The notes: generated by a model not told the origin, from the sequence alone. Counted from the first letter of the stretch, positions 36,395 through 46,728 are shown. The stretch is 64,000 bases of DNA from Bosea sp. NBC_00550 (GCF_026020075.1 NZ_CP102772.1:930001-994000); one strand, 5' to 3'. Program-made: numbers and translations.

Positions 36395-36512
36395 GCGTGG
36401 ATGGGAGCGCGGCGTGGGCGGGGAGTCAAACAGAAGCTGCGTGCTCGCAAAGGAGCTGATCGTCTCGTCAGGCGGTCGCCGGTCTCCGCATCGGAGTAGC
36501 GGAATGGCAAGC

Positions 36513-36610
36513 GTCATTCTCGGGCGAAGCGAAGCGCAGACCCGAGAATCTCAGGACCAGAGGGAACTGGTTTCCGAGATGCTCGGGGCAAGCCCGAGCA
36601 TGACGAGGCT
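36513..36610. repeat. REP-like palindromic intergenic repeat
   Basis: Two nested palindromes: GTCATTCTCGGG...CCCGAGAATC (36513-36550) and GATGCTCGGGG-CAA-GCCCGAGCATGACG (36579-36605). They resemble the rhizobial 'GTCATTC(C/T)CGGG' repeats, and related copies occur in this window at 59411 and 62996. Located between gyrA and aat. Confidence 0.55.
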
Positions 36611-36690
36611 GATCATGCATGGCAGCCGCAGGCAAGTTGGGCGGTGGCCTCAGAAACGACCTGAAAACACCGCCGCAACACGCTGAAAGA

Positions 36691-39489
36691 TCAGCTTTCC
36701 GCAGCTTCCTCGCCGGGTGCGCTGTCCTCGACTTCGGCATCGCCCTCGCCATCGTCGTTGATGCACTCCACCGAGACGACCTTCTCGTCCTTGGCGGTGT
36801 TGAACACCGTCACGCCCTGTGTCGAGCGGCCCGCGATGCGGATACGGTTGTCCGGACCGGCATCGACCGGCACGCGGATGACCTGGCCGCCATCGGTGAC
36901 GAGCATCAGCTGGTCGCTGTCCACCGCCGGGAAGGAGGCGACGAGCTTGCCGTTGCGCTCGTTGACGACCATGGCGACGATGCCCTTGCCGCCGCGTCCG
37001 GTCACCCGGTACTCGAAGGACGAGGTGCGCTTGCCGTAGCCCCGCTCCGAGATGGTCAGGATGAACTGCTCGGCAGCCCCCATCGCCGTGTACTTCTCGA
37101 GCCCGAGCTCGATATCCCCGGCGCTCTCCTCGGCATCGGCCTCGACGGCGGGTGCTGCGTCCGCTCCCTCGTCGGCCTCGCCATTGAGGGCGCGGCGGTT
37201 CGCGGCGGCGCGCTTGAGATAGGCGGCGCGCTCGTCCGGCGTGGCATCGAGATGGCGCAGGATCGCGAGCGAGATCACCTCGTCGCCCTTGGCTAGGTTG
37301 ATGCCGCGCACGCCGGTCGAATCGCGACCCTTGAAGACGCGCACCTCCGGCACCGCGAAGCGGATGCACTGGCCGTCCGCCGTGGTCAGCAGCACGTCGT
37401 CGTTCTCGGTGCAGATCTGCACGTCGACGATGTGGTCGCCCTCGTCGAGCTTCATCGCGATCTTGCCGGCGCGATTGACGTTGACGAAGTCGGAGAGCTT
37501 GTTGCGGCGCACCCCGCCCGAGGCGGTGGCGAACATCACGTCGAGCGTTTCCCAGCTCGCCTCGTCCTCGGGCAGCGGCATGATCGTGGTGATGCGCTCG
37601 CCGGTTTCGAGCGGCAGCATGTTGACCAGCGCCTTGCCGCGCGCGTTCGGCGCCGCCAGCGGCAGCCGCCAGACCTTCTCCTTGTAGACCTGGCCTTCCG
37701 AGGAGAAGAACAGCACGGGCGTGTGCGTGTTGGCCACGAACAGCCGCGCGACGAAATCCTCGTCCTTGGTCGCCATGCCGGAGCGGCCTTTGCCGCCGCG
37801 CCGCTGCGCCCGATAGGTCGAGAGCGGCACGCGCTTGATGTAGCCGCCATGGCTGACGGTGACGACCATGTCCTCGCGGGCGATCAGGTCCTCGTCGTCG
37901 AGATCGGAGCCCCAGTCCTGGATGACCGTGCGGCGCGGCGTCGCGAAGGCGTTCTTGACCTCGGCGAGCTCGCTCTTGACGATCTCCTGGATGCGGGCAC
38001 GCGAGCGCAGGATGTCGAGATAATCCGCGATCTCCTTGGCGAGCTTCTCCAGCTCGTCGCCGATCTCGTCGCGGCCCAGAGCCGTGAGGCGGGCGAGGCG
38101 CAGCTCGAGGATCGCCTTGGCCTGCGCGTCCGACAGGCGATAGGTGCCGTCGGGATTGATCGGGTGGCGCGGATCGTCGACCAGCGCGATCAGCGGCGCG
38201 ATGTCTTCGGCCGGCCAGTCGCGCGCCATCAGCGATTCATGCGCCGCCGCCGGGGTTGGCGCGGTGCGGATCAGGCGGATGACCTCGTCGATATTGGCGA
38301 CTGCTGTAGCGAGACCGCAGAGCACATGGGCGCGCTCGCGGGCCTTGTTGAGCAGGTAGCGCGTGCGACGCGAGACCACTTCCTCGCGGAACTCGACGAA
38401 GGCCGAGATGAAGTCCTTGAGGTTCAGCACCTCCGGCCGCCCGCCGGTCAACGCGACCATGTTGGCGCCGAAGGAGGTCTGCAGCTGGGTGAAGCGGTAG
38501 AGCTGGTTCAGCACGACATCGGCCAGCGCGTCGCGCTTGATCTCGATGACGACGCGGACGCCCTCGCGGCTGGATTCGTCGCGCAGGTCGGAGATGCCCT
38601 CGATACGCTTCTCGCGTACCATCTCGGCGATCTTCTCGACCATCGACGCCTTGTTCACCTGGTAGGGAACCTCGGTGACGATGATCGCCTCGCGCTCCTT
38701 ACGCAGTTCCTCGATATGCGTCTTCGAGCGCATCACGATCGAGCCGCGGCCGGTGTGATAGGCCGAATGGATGCCGCTGCGGCCCATGATCGAGGCGCCG
38801 GTCGGGAAATCCGGGCCGGGCACGATCTCGATCAGCTCGTCGATCGAGATCTCGGGGTTGTCGATGAAGGCGACGCAGGCATCGATGACCTCGCCTAGAT
38901 TATGCGGCGGGATGTTGGTCGCCATGCCCACGGCGATGCCGCCGGCGCCGTTGACCAGCAGATTCGGATAGCGCGCCGGCAGGACGGTCGGCTCGTGCTC
39001 CTTGCCGTCGTAGTTCGGCTGGAAATCGACCGTATCGAGATCGAGGTCTTCCAGCAGCGGCATCGCCGCCTTGTCGAGGCGCGCTTCGGTGTAACGGTCG
39101 GCGGCGGGGCTGTCGCCGTCCATCGAGCCGAAATTGCCCTGGCCGTCGATCAGCGGCAGGCGCAGCGAGAAGTCCTGCGCCATGCGCACCAAGGCGTCGT
39201 AGACCGCGAGATTGCCGTGCGGATGGTACTTACCCATCGTGTCGCCGACGATGCGGGCGCATTTGGTGTAGGGCCGCTCGGGCAGGTTCTTGTTCTCGTG
39301 CATGGAGAACAGGATGCGGCGGTGGACCGGCTTCAGGCCGTCGCGGACATCGGGCAGAGCGCGGCTCACGATCACGCTCATGGCGTAATCGAGATAGCTC
39401 TTCTTCATCTCGTCGGTGATCGCGATCGGCTTGATGTCGCCGCCGAATTCCGGGGCGCCGTCGCGCTTGTCGTCGGTGTCGTCGCTCAA
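36691..39489 (-). CDS. gyrA: DNA gyrase subunit A
   Basis: A 932-aa type II topoisomerase subunit that cuts and re-joins DNA to introduce negative supercoils with GyrB. The N-terminus has [20 protein letters not shown] and [13 protein letters not shown]; the catalytic Tyr is in [14 protein letters not shown]; the C-terminal wrapping domain has the GyrA box [10 protein letters not shown] and six beta-pinwheel repeats. About 45 acidic residues are inserted near residue 800 ([20 protein letters not shown]). The start is a TTG at 39489 with no strong ribosome site. In the quinolone region the sequence is [12 protein letters not shown], so the positions equal to E. coli Asp82 and Ser83 are Asn and Leu. 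Confidence 0.97.
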   Translation of the reverse strand: MSDDTDDKRDGAPEFGGDIKPIAITDEMKKSYLDYAMSVIVSRALPDVRDGLKPVHRRILFSMHENKNLPERPYTKCARIVGDTMGKYHPHGNLAVYDALVRMAQDFSLRLPLIDGQGNFGSMDGDSPAADRYTEARLDKAAMPLLEDLDLDTVDFQPNYDGKEHEPTVLPARYPNLLVNGAGGIAVGMATNIPPHNLGEVIDACVAFIDNPEISIDELIEIVPGPDFPTGASIMGRSGIHSAYHTGRGSIVMRSKTHIEELRKEREAIIVTEVPYQVNKASMVEKIAEMVREKRIEGISDLRDESSREGVRVVIEIKRDALADVVLNQLYRFTQLQTSFGANMVALTGGRPEVLNLKDFISAFVEFREEVVSRRTRYLLNKARERAHVLCGLATAVANIDEVIRLIRTAPTPAAAHESLMARDWPAEDIAPLIALVDDPRHPINPDGTYRLSDAQAKAILELRLARLTALGRDEIGDELEKLAKEIADYLDILRSRARIQEIVKSELAEVKNAFATPRRTVIQDWGSDLDDEDLIAREDMVVTVSHGGYIKRVPLSTYRAQRRGGKGRSGMATKDEDFVARLFVANTHTPVLFFSSEGQVYKEKVWRLPLAAPNARGKALVNMLPLETGERITTIMPLPEDEASWETLDVMFATASGGVRRNKLSDFVNVNRAGKIAMKLDEGDHIVDVQICTENDDVLLTTADGQCIRFAVPEVRVFKGRDSTGVRGINLAKGDEVISLAILRHLDATPDERAAYLKRAAANRRALNGEADEGADAAPAVEADAEESAGDIELGLEKYTAMGAAEQFILTISERGYGKRTSSFEYRVTGRGGKGIVAMVVNERNGKLVASFPAVDSDQLMLVTDGGQVIRVPVDAGPDNRIRIAGRSTQGVTVFNTAKDEKVVSVECINDDGEGDAEVEDSAPGEEAAES

Positions 39490-39703
39490 AGGGAAATGTC
39501 CCGATTCCTGCTAGTTTTTCAGGCTTCTGGCTACCCGATTCCGGCCTTTGGCGCCAGCAAAAGCGGGCTCTGTCCCGGCAAAAATAAAGCCTGCGATATC
39601 AATCGCTTGCAGGGGGTTTTCTGAGCCGTCCACAAGCGCTGCCACAATCCCGCCTTTCTTGACGGGTGACGACGGGCAAAAGCCGTGGTCAAGTCGGCGC
39701 CGC

Positions 39704-40336
39704 ATGTTCATCGAATTCGCCACTTCCGCGCTCGTCACCATGCTGGTGACGCTCGATCCGCCCGGCCTTGCGCCGATCTTCCTGTCGCTGACCCGTGGCA
39801 TGTCGTCGGGCGAACGTCGGCAGGTCGCCGTGCGCGCCTGCATCATCGCCTTCGGCATCATGGCCTTCTTCGGCGTGGCGGGAGACGTCGTGCTGAAGGC
39901 GCTCGGCGTCTCGCTTCCGGCCTTCCGCATCGCCGGCGGGCTGCTGCTGTTCTGGATCGCCTTCGAGATGGTGTTCGAGCGCCGCAACGAGCGCAAGCAG
40001 CAGACGGCCGAGACGGCGATCACGCAGGACCATATCCGCAACGTCGCGGCCTTCCCGCTGGCGATCCCGCTGATGGCCGGGCCTGGCGCGCTGACGGCGA
40101 TGATCCTGCTCGCCGGCCGCGCCGGCGGCGACCCGCTCCTGCTGGTGACGCTGGCGCTGATCTGCGGGCTGGTGATCCTGTCCTGCCTCGCCGTGTTCCT
40201 GACCGCGACGCCGATCGCGAAGCTGCTCGGCGTCACCGGCAATGTCGTGTTGACGCGCCTGCTCGGCGTGATCCTGGCGGCGCTCGCCGTTCAGTTCGTC
40301 ATCGACGGGATAAGAGCGGCGATGCTGGCGGGATAG
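39704..40336 (+). CDS. MarC-family integral membrane protein
   Basis: A 210-aa inner-membrane protein with six hydrophobic helices. The N-terminus FIEFATSALVTMLVTLDPPG matches the 'hxxDPxG' motif of MarC/NAAT-type proteins, repeated as PLAIPLMAGPGALTAMILLA in the second half, an internal duplication typical of the family. MarC was once linked to multiple antibiotic resistance, but its real role is unclear. The start at 39704 is chosen because earlier in-frame residues are hydrophilic and unlike the family. Divergent from gyrA (214 bp). Confidence 0.9.
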   Translation: MFIEFATSALVTMLVTLDPPGLAPIFLSLTRGMSSGERRQVAVRACIIAFGIMAFFGVAGDVVLKALGVSLPAFRIAGGLLLFWIAFEMVFERRNERKQQTAETAITQDHIRNVAAFPLAIPLMAGPGALTAMILLAGRAGGDPLLLVTLALICGLVILSCLAVFLTATPIAKLLGVTGNVVLTRLLGVILAALAVQFVIDGIRAAMLAG

Positions 40337-40496
40337 AGGCGAGGCGGAGCGTTCCGCTTCCGACCCTTTCCGGACTCACGCGCCTAAACTGCGAGGGCAG
40401 GGATTTGCTCCGGCTTGCAAGCGGCTCTAACACTTGCGGCCCTAACACTCGGGCGCAGTCGACAATGCAGCTGCGCGACGAGCACAGGAGCAGGAT

Positions 40497-40982
40497 TTGA
40501 CGGGAGTCGCGAGGGCCGTACAGGTGTCGATCGTCTGCACCGTCCTGCTGTCTGGCACGCCCGTGGCCGCTCGGAGCCTTCTGGGTTGCTTCGCTCGGAC
40601 TTATGATGCCGCCCATCTTCACCTGCATCTTGACCAGCAGGTTCAGCGCCTCTGGCTTCGCGTCGAAAAGTCCCGCTACGATTCGGGCAAGATCGATTTC
40701 GGCATGAATCTCTGGATCAGAGGACGGCAACAGATCTGGCGCGCAGGCGGCCGCTGCGAACAGAGCGCCGAAGGATTGAGCTGCCAGCCCGACACGGACG
40801 GCGCCTCCGGACTTCTACTATCGCTGGAGGGTCGCAACCTCAGACTCACGAACCTCGGCAAGCTGAAGATCTTCGACGATGAGACCGGGCCCGATTTGAA
40901 CGAAAAGCTCATCGACGGTCCCGGCGATGCGACTTTCTTGCTCAGGCCGGCGAGGGGCGCTGTCTGCAACACCTCCCGCTGA
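40497..40982 (+). CDS. Hypothetical exported protein (161 aa)
   Basis: TTG start at 40497, preceded by AGGAG. The N-terminus AVQVSIVCTVLLSGTPVAAR looks like a Sec signal cleaved after AAR or nearby. The mature part has four cysteines (LLGCFARTYDA, GGRCEQSAEGLSCQPD, GAVCNTSR) that could form two disulphides, and a strand-rich middle. I recognise no domain. It converges with the chemoreceptor gene, with a strong hairpin between. Confidence 0.55.
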   Translation: MTGVARAVQVSIVCTVLLSGTPVAARSLLGCFARTYDAAHLHLHLDQQVQRLWLRVEKSRYDSGKIDFGMNLWIRGRQQIWRAGGRCEQSAEGLSCQPDTDGASGLLLSLEGRNLRLTNLGKLKIFDDETGPDLNEKLIDGPGDATFLLRPARGAVCNTSR

Positions 40983-41018
40983 CGAGCGCTCCGTTGCAGG
41001 TCGCCTGACCTCGACGGC

Positions 41019-41057
41019 GCGATGCCGGGACGCAGGCTTTGCATCCCGGTATCGCGA
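41019..41057. terminator. Long hairpin between convergent genes (probable bidirectional terminator)
   Basis: CGCGATGCCGGGACGCA (41019-41035) pairs over 17 bp, with two G-T wobbles, with TGCATCCCGGTATCGCG (41041-41057) around a 5-nt loop. It lies between the ends of the hypothetical gene (40982) and the chemoreceptor gene (41088). There is no T-tract. Confidence 0.5.
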
Positions 41058-41087
41058 CGGCGTTCATGCTTTACGGCACGGCAGTGC

Positions 41088-43136
41088 TCAGAACTCCGAC
41101 CAGCCGCTCTCGTTGACCGCGCGGCCGCGCGCCGGGGCGGACGGTGCCATGGCACGGCCGATCTTGCGCAGGTCGCGGGCCTGTTGCGCCGCGGCGTCGT
41201 GCACGATCACGGGCTTGGCCGCAAAGCCAGAGTCGCCTCCGCCGGTGCGGAAGGTCGAGACCAGCCCGTTGAGCTGGGCGATCTTGTCGGAGAGCGAGGC
41301 GGCGGAGGCCGCGCTCTCTTCCGCAAGGGCTGCGTTCTGCTGGGTCATCTCATCGAGATGCGCCACTGCCTGACTCATCTCGTCGATGCCGTTGGCCTGC
41401 TCGCTGGCGGCTGACGAGATGTCCGAGATCGTCGAGGACACCCGCTGCGACGCCTCCAGGATACGCTGCAGGGCGTCGCCGGCCTGGCGCACCAGCTTGA
41501 CGCCTTCGCCGACCTCGATGTTCGAGGACGAGATCAGCCCGGAGATGTCTTTGGCCGCCTCGCCGGAGCGTTGTGCCAAAGTGCGCACCTCGGAAGCGAC
41601 GACCGCAAAGCCCTTGCCGGCATCGCCGGCGCGGGCCGCCTCGACCGCCGCGTTCAGCGCCAGCAGATTGGTCTGGAAGGCGATATCGTCGATCACGCGG
41701 ATGATGTCGGAGATCTTCTGCGAGGCGGTCTCGATGCGAGCCATGGCATCGACCGCCTGGCCAGCGATTGTGCCGCCGCTTTGCGCCGCCGACATCGCCT
41801 CCTCGGCGATCTGGGTCGCCTGGCGCGACGCCTGGGCCGACGCCTTGACCGAGGCCGCGAGCTGCTCGGTGGTGGCGGCAGTCTCCTCGAGCGAGGAGGC
41901 CTGCTCCTCCGTGCGCTTCGAGAGGTCGTTGGCGCCCATGTTGATCTCGCGGGCGGCCAGGCCGACATCCGACGAGGTCACCTGGATCGTGCGCACCGTC
42001 GCCGAGAGGCGCTCGACAGTGTCGTTGATCGCGCCCTTCAGGTCGGCGAAGCGGCCGCGATAGGCCGTCGCGATCGTCTGGGTCAGGTCGCCGGCCGCGA
42101 CGGCCGACAGCGTGCCGGCGAATTCGGTCGTCGCCGAATCGACCACGGCATTGATCTCGTTGATGCCGGCGACGAGCTGCTGCATCTGCTCGTCGGCCTG
42201 CTCGATCTCGAGCCTGGCCGAGAAGTCACCGGCGGCGGCGGAGGCGACGACCTCGCCGATGTCGCTGACGATGCGGGCCATCGAGTCGGCGCGTTCGAGC
42301 CTGGCCTTGGCCTCGGTGCGCTCCTGCTCCTCGAGAGCGCGGATCTTCTGCAGGTTGCCCTGGAAGATCTGCAGCGCCGCCGCCATCGCGCCGACCTCGT
42401 CCTTGCGGTCGGCATGCGGCACGGCGGGCTGAAGATCGCCCTCGGCGAAGCGCGTCATGATGCCGGTCAGTTCGCGCAGCGGGCTGATCGCCTTGAGCGA
42501 CCACCAGGCGATCGTACCGCCGACCAGCAGGCCGACACCGCACAGGATCATCGTGAGCAGCGTGAAGCTCTGTGCCACGCCGCGCACGTCGTGTCCGAGC
42601 GCCTGATTCTTCGCCTCTTCCAGGTCGATGAACTGGTTGATCCGGCCGAGCCATTCGGTGAAGAGCGGCTTCGCCTGCGTCATCAGCACGGACTTGGCCT
42701 GCTCGCCATCGCCGGCGCGCTGCAGATCGATCACCTTGGCGATCAGCGGCATCGTCTTGGCCTCGGTCTCCTTGATGCTGGCCAGGATGCGCTGCTCGTC
42801 GGCATTGCCCGCCGCGCTGCCGGCATAGAGCGCATCGAGCGCAACTGCCGACTTGCGATAGTTCTCGGCCAGCCTGGCGATGTCGTCGACATTAGCCTGA
42901 AGATCGCGCGCACCGCCGAGGCTGACGTCGCGCAGGCTGATCGCACGGTCGTGCACGCTGCCGCGGAAGTTGATCGCGAAGCGCTGCTTCACGGAATTGA
43001 CGTCGTTGATGGTCGTCAGGCCGTCATTGATGACACCGACACGGTCGACGCTGACGACCGCGAGCGCGATCAGCATGACGAGAATGATGCCGAAGCCGAC
43101 GACGAGGCGTTGGCCGATCTTGAGCTTCTTGATCAT
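41088..43136 (-). CDS. Methyl-accepting chemotaxis protein
   Basis: A 682-aa chemoreceptor. Membrane helix 1 (RLVVGFGIILVMLIALAVVS) and helix 2 (about residues 190-210, MILCGVGLLVGGTIAWW) bracket a periplasmic four-helix-bundle-like ligand domain (about 32-188). A HAMP domain follows (ISPLRELTGIMTRFAEGDLQ), a second HAMP-like/linker region (about 300-375) and the MCP signalling hairpin with the tip DIIRVIDDIAFQTNLLALNA then AVEAARAGDAGKGFAVVASE. The C-terminus ends GWSEF, similar to the pentapeptide (xWxxF) that tethers CheR/CheB methylation enzymes. The attractant is unknown. The gene is alone. Confidence 0.95.
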   Translation of the reverse strand: MIKKLKIGQRLVVGFGIILVMLIALAVVSVDRVGVINDGLTTINDVNSVKQRFAINFRGSVHDRAISLRDVSLGGARDLQANVDDIARLAENYRKSAVALDALYAGSAAGNADEQRILASIKETEAKTMPLIAKVIDLQRAGDGEQAKSVLMTQAKPLFTEWLGRINQFIDLEEAKNQALGHDVRGVAQSFTLLTMILCGVGLLVGGTIAWWSLKAISPLRELTGIMTRFAEGDLQPAVPHADRKDEVGAMAAALQIFQGNLQKIRALEEQERTEAKARLERADSMARIVSDIGEVVASAAAGDFSARLEIEQADEQMQQLVAGINEINAVVDSATTEFAGTLSAVAAGDLTQTIATAYRGRFADLKGAINDTVERLSATVRTIQVTSSDVGLAAREINMGANDLSKRTEEQASSLEETAATTEQLAASVKASAQASRQATQIAEEAMSAAQSGGTIAGQAVDAMARIETASQKISDIIRVIDDIAFQTNLLALNAAVEAARAGDAGKGFAVVASEVRTLAQRSGEAAKDISGLISSSNIEVGEGVKLVRQAGDALQRILEASQRVSSTISDISSAASEQANGIDEMSQAVAHLDEMTQQNAALAEESAASAASLSDKIAQLNGLVSTFRTGGGDSGFAAKPVIVHDAAAQQARDLRKIGRAMAPSAPARGRAVNESGWSEF

Positions 43137-43710
43137 ATCCGTCTTGCTCTTCTGCGTGGGGCTTAGGCCGGGGAGGGCTTGGCAGGGATAGTCGGCTCGA
43201 CATCGCGGGGAGCGACGCCGACCACGCCGGGTTCGGGGGAGAACGAACGACCCTGGGCCGCCGCCAGCTGCGCACGCGGGTAACCCCTGCCTGCAACCGG
43301 GCCCATATCATTCCCCCTCCGCTCGGATCGCGATACGGCGCCTGCCGACCTCCGATCCGCTTCTTGCGCGGTCGGGTTCACGATGGTCATTTGTGGTAAA
43401 TATTCGGTGAAACGCTGGGGCATGCGGCCGATGATGGCGCGTTGCCAAAGAAGCATCCGGCAGCTTCTGTTACGTTTTACAATTAATCTAAGACAACGAC
43501 TCGGTCGAAATTAAGTATTATCGAAGATATAACTCTGGGGCACCACGATCTGCCCAGATCAAGCAGCGGTTGCCGCGGCGCAGGGTGCCGGCGCGTTCAC
43601 ATGGTCACGCGCGGCGGGCGGCTCTCGGCCCGCCGGGGAATCAGGCTGGCCTGTGAGGCGAATGCCGCGAATCGATGCGGCGTTCGCCTCGTCGCGCCAG
43701 CGTCCGCGGG
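43137..43710. other. Intergenic region upstream of the chemoreceptor
   Basis: 574 bp with no supported gene. It includes an AT-rich stretch (about 43465-43545) that is the best place for a promoter for the leftward chemoreceptor gene. No other structure recognised. Confidence 0.45.
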
Positions 43711-44889
43711 TCACTTCGCCAGAAACGCCCGGATCGCGCCTTCGGCCTGCTTCATCGACATCACGCCGTCGAGATGGCCACGCGAGCCGTCGATGGTGAC
43801 ATGGGTGATGTCGCGGCCGGCATCCTTGGCCGCCTTCACCGTGCGCTCGACCGCGTCCGGCGTGAAGACGAGGTCCTTCGGCTGGGTGATGTAGAGCATC
43901 GGCGCCCTGATCTTCGCCATGCCATCCGCGAGCGAGGTGCCGCCGGCAGTGAAGAGCTGGTTCGCCTTGATCAGGTAGAGGAAGTGATTGGCGTCCGAGA
44001 CCTTGGCGCGAGCGGCGCCGGCATTGTCGAGCACGCTCTGGAACTGGAACCTGTTGAGCAGCGCCTTGGCCGGATCGTCGCCCTCCTTGGCCGGCCTGCG
44101 GCCGAAGGTGGCGTTGGCCCAGTCCTGATGGTTGGCCTGTAGCGTCACGGCCGCCAGCGCCTTGGCGAGCCCGGCGAGCGGCGGCGCCTTGCCGTAGTAG
44201 TTCCCGCCGTTCCAGTTGGAATCGACCAGGACCGGGGCGGCCCAGACATCGAGCCAGCCGATCAGCATGGCGTCGGCCTCGGCCGCGCCGATCACCGGCA
44301 TCGCCTTGGCGACCATCTCGGGATGGCTCGCTGCCCATTCGAAGGTCTGGAGCGAGCCCATCGAGGGGCCGGCGACCAGAGCAAGCTTCTTGATTCCGAG
44401 GCTTTCGACCAGAGCCTTCTGAACCTCGACGAAGTCACGGATGCCGACGATCGGGAAATCCAGCGCATAGGGCTTGCCGGTATCGGGATCGATCGAGGCC
44501 GGGCCGGTGGTCGTCGTCTTCGGGTCGCCGGTGTTGAGGTTCACCAGCGTGTCGGAGGCGATGACGAAATATTTGTCGGTGTCGATCGCCTTGCCGGGGC
44601 CGATGATGGCATCCCAGTATCCAGGCGCAGCGTCCGAGGCCGCGTATTTGCCGGCAGCATGCGAATTGCCCGAGAAGAAATGGCAGATCAGCACGGCATT
44701 GGATTTGTCGGCGTTGAGGGTGCCGTAGCTCTCCCAGCCGACGCGGACCTGCTTCAGCGTGCGGCCCGACTGGGTCGTGAAGCTCGGCAGCTCGAAGACC
44801 TTCTTCTCGACCATCAGATCCTGTGCGCCGGCCATTCCCGCTGCAACCCATCCCGCAAGGGCGAGAACGCCCGTGATCCAAATCCGCAT
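43711..44889 (-). CDS. Exported MetX-like alpha/beta-hydrolase (homoserine O-acetyltransferase family)
   Basis: A 392-aa protein. The first 22 residues (MRIWITGVLALAGWVAAGMA, then GAQ-D) form a Sec signal, which true MetX enzymes lack. The rest is the MetX-type fold: VRVGWESYGTLNADKSNAVL, HFFSGNSHAAG, the nucleophile elbow LVAGPSMGSLQTFEWAASHP (Ser in GPSMG), a catalytic Asp region (APMLYITQPKDLVFTPDAVE) and the His in IDGSRGHLDGV. The ATG is at 44889. A periplasmic enzyme would not meet acetyl-CoA, so hydrolase activity is more likely than methionine synthesis; this is inference. No operon partner. Confidence 0.85.
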   Translation of the reverse strand: MRIWITGVLALAGWVAAGMAGAQDLMVEKKVFELPSFTTQSGRTLKQVRVGWESYGTLNADKSNAVLICHFFSGNSHAAGKYAASDAAPGYWDAIIGPGKAIDTDKYFVIASDTLVNLNTGDPKTTTTGPASIDPDTGKPYALDFPIVGIRDFVEVQKALVESLGIKKLALVAGPSMGSLQTFEWAASHPEMVAKAMPVIGAAEADAMLIGWLDVWAAPVLVDSNWNGGNYYGKAPPLAGLAKALAAVTLQANHQDWANATFGRRPAKEGDDPAKALLNRFQFQSVLDNAGAARAKVSDANHFLYLIKANQLFTAGGTSLADGMAKIRAPMLYITQPKDLVFTPDAVERTVKAAKDAGRDITHVTIDGSRGHLDGVMSMKQAEGAIRAFLAK

Positions 44890-44967
44890 CGCCGCTTCCT
44901 CCCTCGGCCGTCATGCGGCCGTTGCCGCATCAGAGCGGATTTCCGCGCCCTGTGGAAGCGGCTTCGC

Positions 44968-46728
44968 TCAGCGGGTGAGGAGGGCCGGAAAGGCCGTGCC
45001 GCTGGCAGGGCTTACGAAGGCCTCGGTCTCCAGCTCGAAGAGCGGGGAAGCCACCGGCCCCTTGAGACTGAAGGGCAGCTTCAGCGCGCTGCTGGTCGAG
45101 GCGAGCGAAGCGACCATGTCGAGAGTGCGGCTGCGCAGCGAGGCATTGCCGCTCAGGTTGAAGCGATAGGTTTGGCCGTTCATCTGGGCTTCGGTCAGAA
45201 CCAGCAGCCCGCCGGCGATGCCTGCATTGGCGGTCAGGCTCTCAAAGGGCGTCTTGCCCTGGCGCCAGTCGCGCAGGGCCTGTGCGGGGTTGCGCTCGGC
45301 GCGGCGCAGCAGATCGGAGAAAGCGGCTCCGGCGAGCTCGCCCTGCTTCACGGAGAGGTTGGCACGCCCGGTCAGCGACCCCAGCATCTCGTCGAAGGTG
45401 CGGCCGGCACCGTCGAGCGCCAGCTGGAACGTGCCGTTGCCGCTCAGGCGCCCAAGCTGCGGAATATCGCTGCTGGCCTGCCCGATATTCACCTTCTCGA
45501 GCCCGGCCTGGAGCTTGATGTCGACGCCGGCAGGGGCGCTGACCGCCAGCAACCGCGTCTTGACGCTGCCGCCATAGGCGCCGGCGCGCAGCAGGCCGGT
45601 TTCGAAACGCCCCTTCTTGATCAGGAGGTAGGTCGCGACGTCGTTGAGGCGGGCGCCATTCAGCCTGGCGGCATCGACGGAGATCCTGAGATCGATCTCG
45701 CGCGCCGTCCAGGCGTCGAGATCGAGCGGGCCGGTGTCGGCGGCATCGATGGCCGGGATCGGCAGGCGGTTGACGAGACGGCCGATGTCGAGGGTCGCGC
45801 CTGCGAGAGTTCCGGAGAGCGCGGCGCGCCCGCCCGCGCCCTCAGACAGCTTGATGACGCCGTCGAGGCGTTCGCCGTCGAGGCTGGCGATGGCGTTGTT
45901 GAACGAGGCTTCGTGCGGCTTGAGCTGCAGATCGGCCGAAAGCGTGAGCGCGCCGAGGGCCGAGGCCAGTCGCGAATCCTCGCCGAACCAGCGCAGCAGC
46001 TCGGGAACCGACGGCGAGGAGAGGGCGAGAAGACCGTTGACGACAGGCTCCTCCGGCCCCGAGCGCGTGCCGTCGAACCGCAGCTTCAGCAGCGGCGAGG
46101 TGACCGAAAGCGCCGCCTTGGCGCTCCCGCCGACCATCGGCCAGCGCAGGTTCACTTCGGTCGGGACGCCGCGCCAGGTGAGGGAGCCGGCCAGGTCGAG
46201 CGGCTCGTTCAGGCTGCGCTCGTCGATGACGAGGCTGAGATCGCGCACCACGCTCTGGATGACGCCATTGGCACGCAGGAAGATCGAGCCACCCTGGACG
46301 ACGATCTTGCTCTGGCTGCGCAGCCTTTCGAGCTCGGCCAGCGGCGCCGCGAGCCATTCGGTCACACCGTCGCTGCCGGGTGCGACCGAGACGTCGATCT
46401 GCGGCGCGACGAGGTCGATCCTGTCGAAGCTCAATCGGCCGGTCAGCAGGGGCAGGAGACGCAGATGGGCGCGCACACGGACAGCCTCGCCCGAGAGCGC
46501 GCTATCCCGCTGGCTGAAGCCGACGCGGGACAGGCTGATGCGCGGGAACGGCAGGAGCGCGATCTCGGCGCGCTCGATACCTTTGACGACGAAGCCCGTC
46601 TTCTCCTCGACCGCGGCGATGGCGCTACGCTCCACCCGGCCGAGCGCGAGATCCCAGGACTGCAATCCGAGCAGCAGGCCGATGACGACGGCAAGGCTGA
46701 AGGCGAGGATCGCTGTGCGTCTGGTCAT
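44968..46728 (-). CDS. AsmA-family protein
   Basis: A 586-aa protein with an N-terminal membrane helix (AILAFSLAVVIGLLLGLQSW) and a long beta-rich periplasmic region. The AsmA N-terminal motif follows (PFPRISLSRVGFS), and near the C-terminus the AsmA_2-type repeat FDEMLGSLTGRANLSVKQGE, LAGAAFSDLLRRAERNPAQA, FESLTANAGIAGGLLVLTEA and ASLRSRTLDMVASLAS. AsmA-like proteins form lipid-conducting grooves between the inner and outer membranes. It is preceded on the same strand by the iron transporter permease gene (94 bp away) but is probably functionally separate. Confidence 0.88.
   Translation of the reverse strand: MTRRTAILAFSLAVVIGLLLGLQSWDLALGRVERSAIAAVEEKTGFVVKGIERAEIALLPFPRISLSRVGFSQRDSALSGEAVRVRAHLRLLPLLTGRLSFDRIDLVAPQIDVSVAPGSDGVTEWLAAPLAELERLRSQSKIVVQGGSIFLRANGVIQSVVRDLSLVIDERSLNEPLDLAGSLTWRGVPTEVNLRWPMVGGSAKAALSVTSPLLKLRFDGTRSGPEEPVVNGLLALSSPSVPELLRWFGEDSRLASALGALTLSADLQLKPHEASFNNAIASLDGERLDGVIKLSEGAGGRAALSGTLAGATLDIGRLVNRLPIPAIDAADTGPLDLDAWTAREIDLRISVDAARLNGARLNDVATYLLIKKGRFETGLLRAGAYGGSVKTRLLAVSAPAGVDIKLQAGLEKVNIGQASSDIPQLGRLSGNGTFQLALDGAGRTFDEMLGSLTGRANLSVKQGELAGAAFSDLLRRAERNPAQALRDWRQGKTPFESLTANAGIAGGLLVLTEAQMNGQTYRFNLSGNASLRSRTLDMVASLASTSSALKLPFSLKGPVASPLFELETEAFVSPASGTAFPALLTR

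Noticed and set aside
37432..38898. A 488-aa open frame antisense to gyrA
   Set aside because: Shadow frame; composition and lack of motifs against the clear GyrA reading.
41571..43166. A 531-aa open frame antisense to the chemoreceptor
   Set aside because: Shadow frame; receptor helices and signalling tip are clear on the minus strand.
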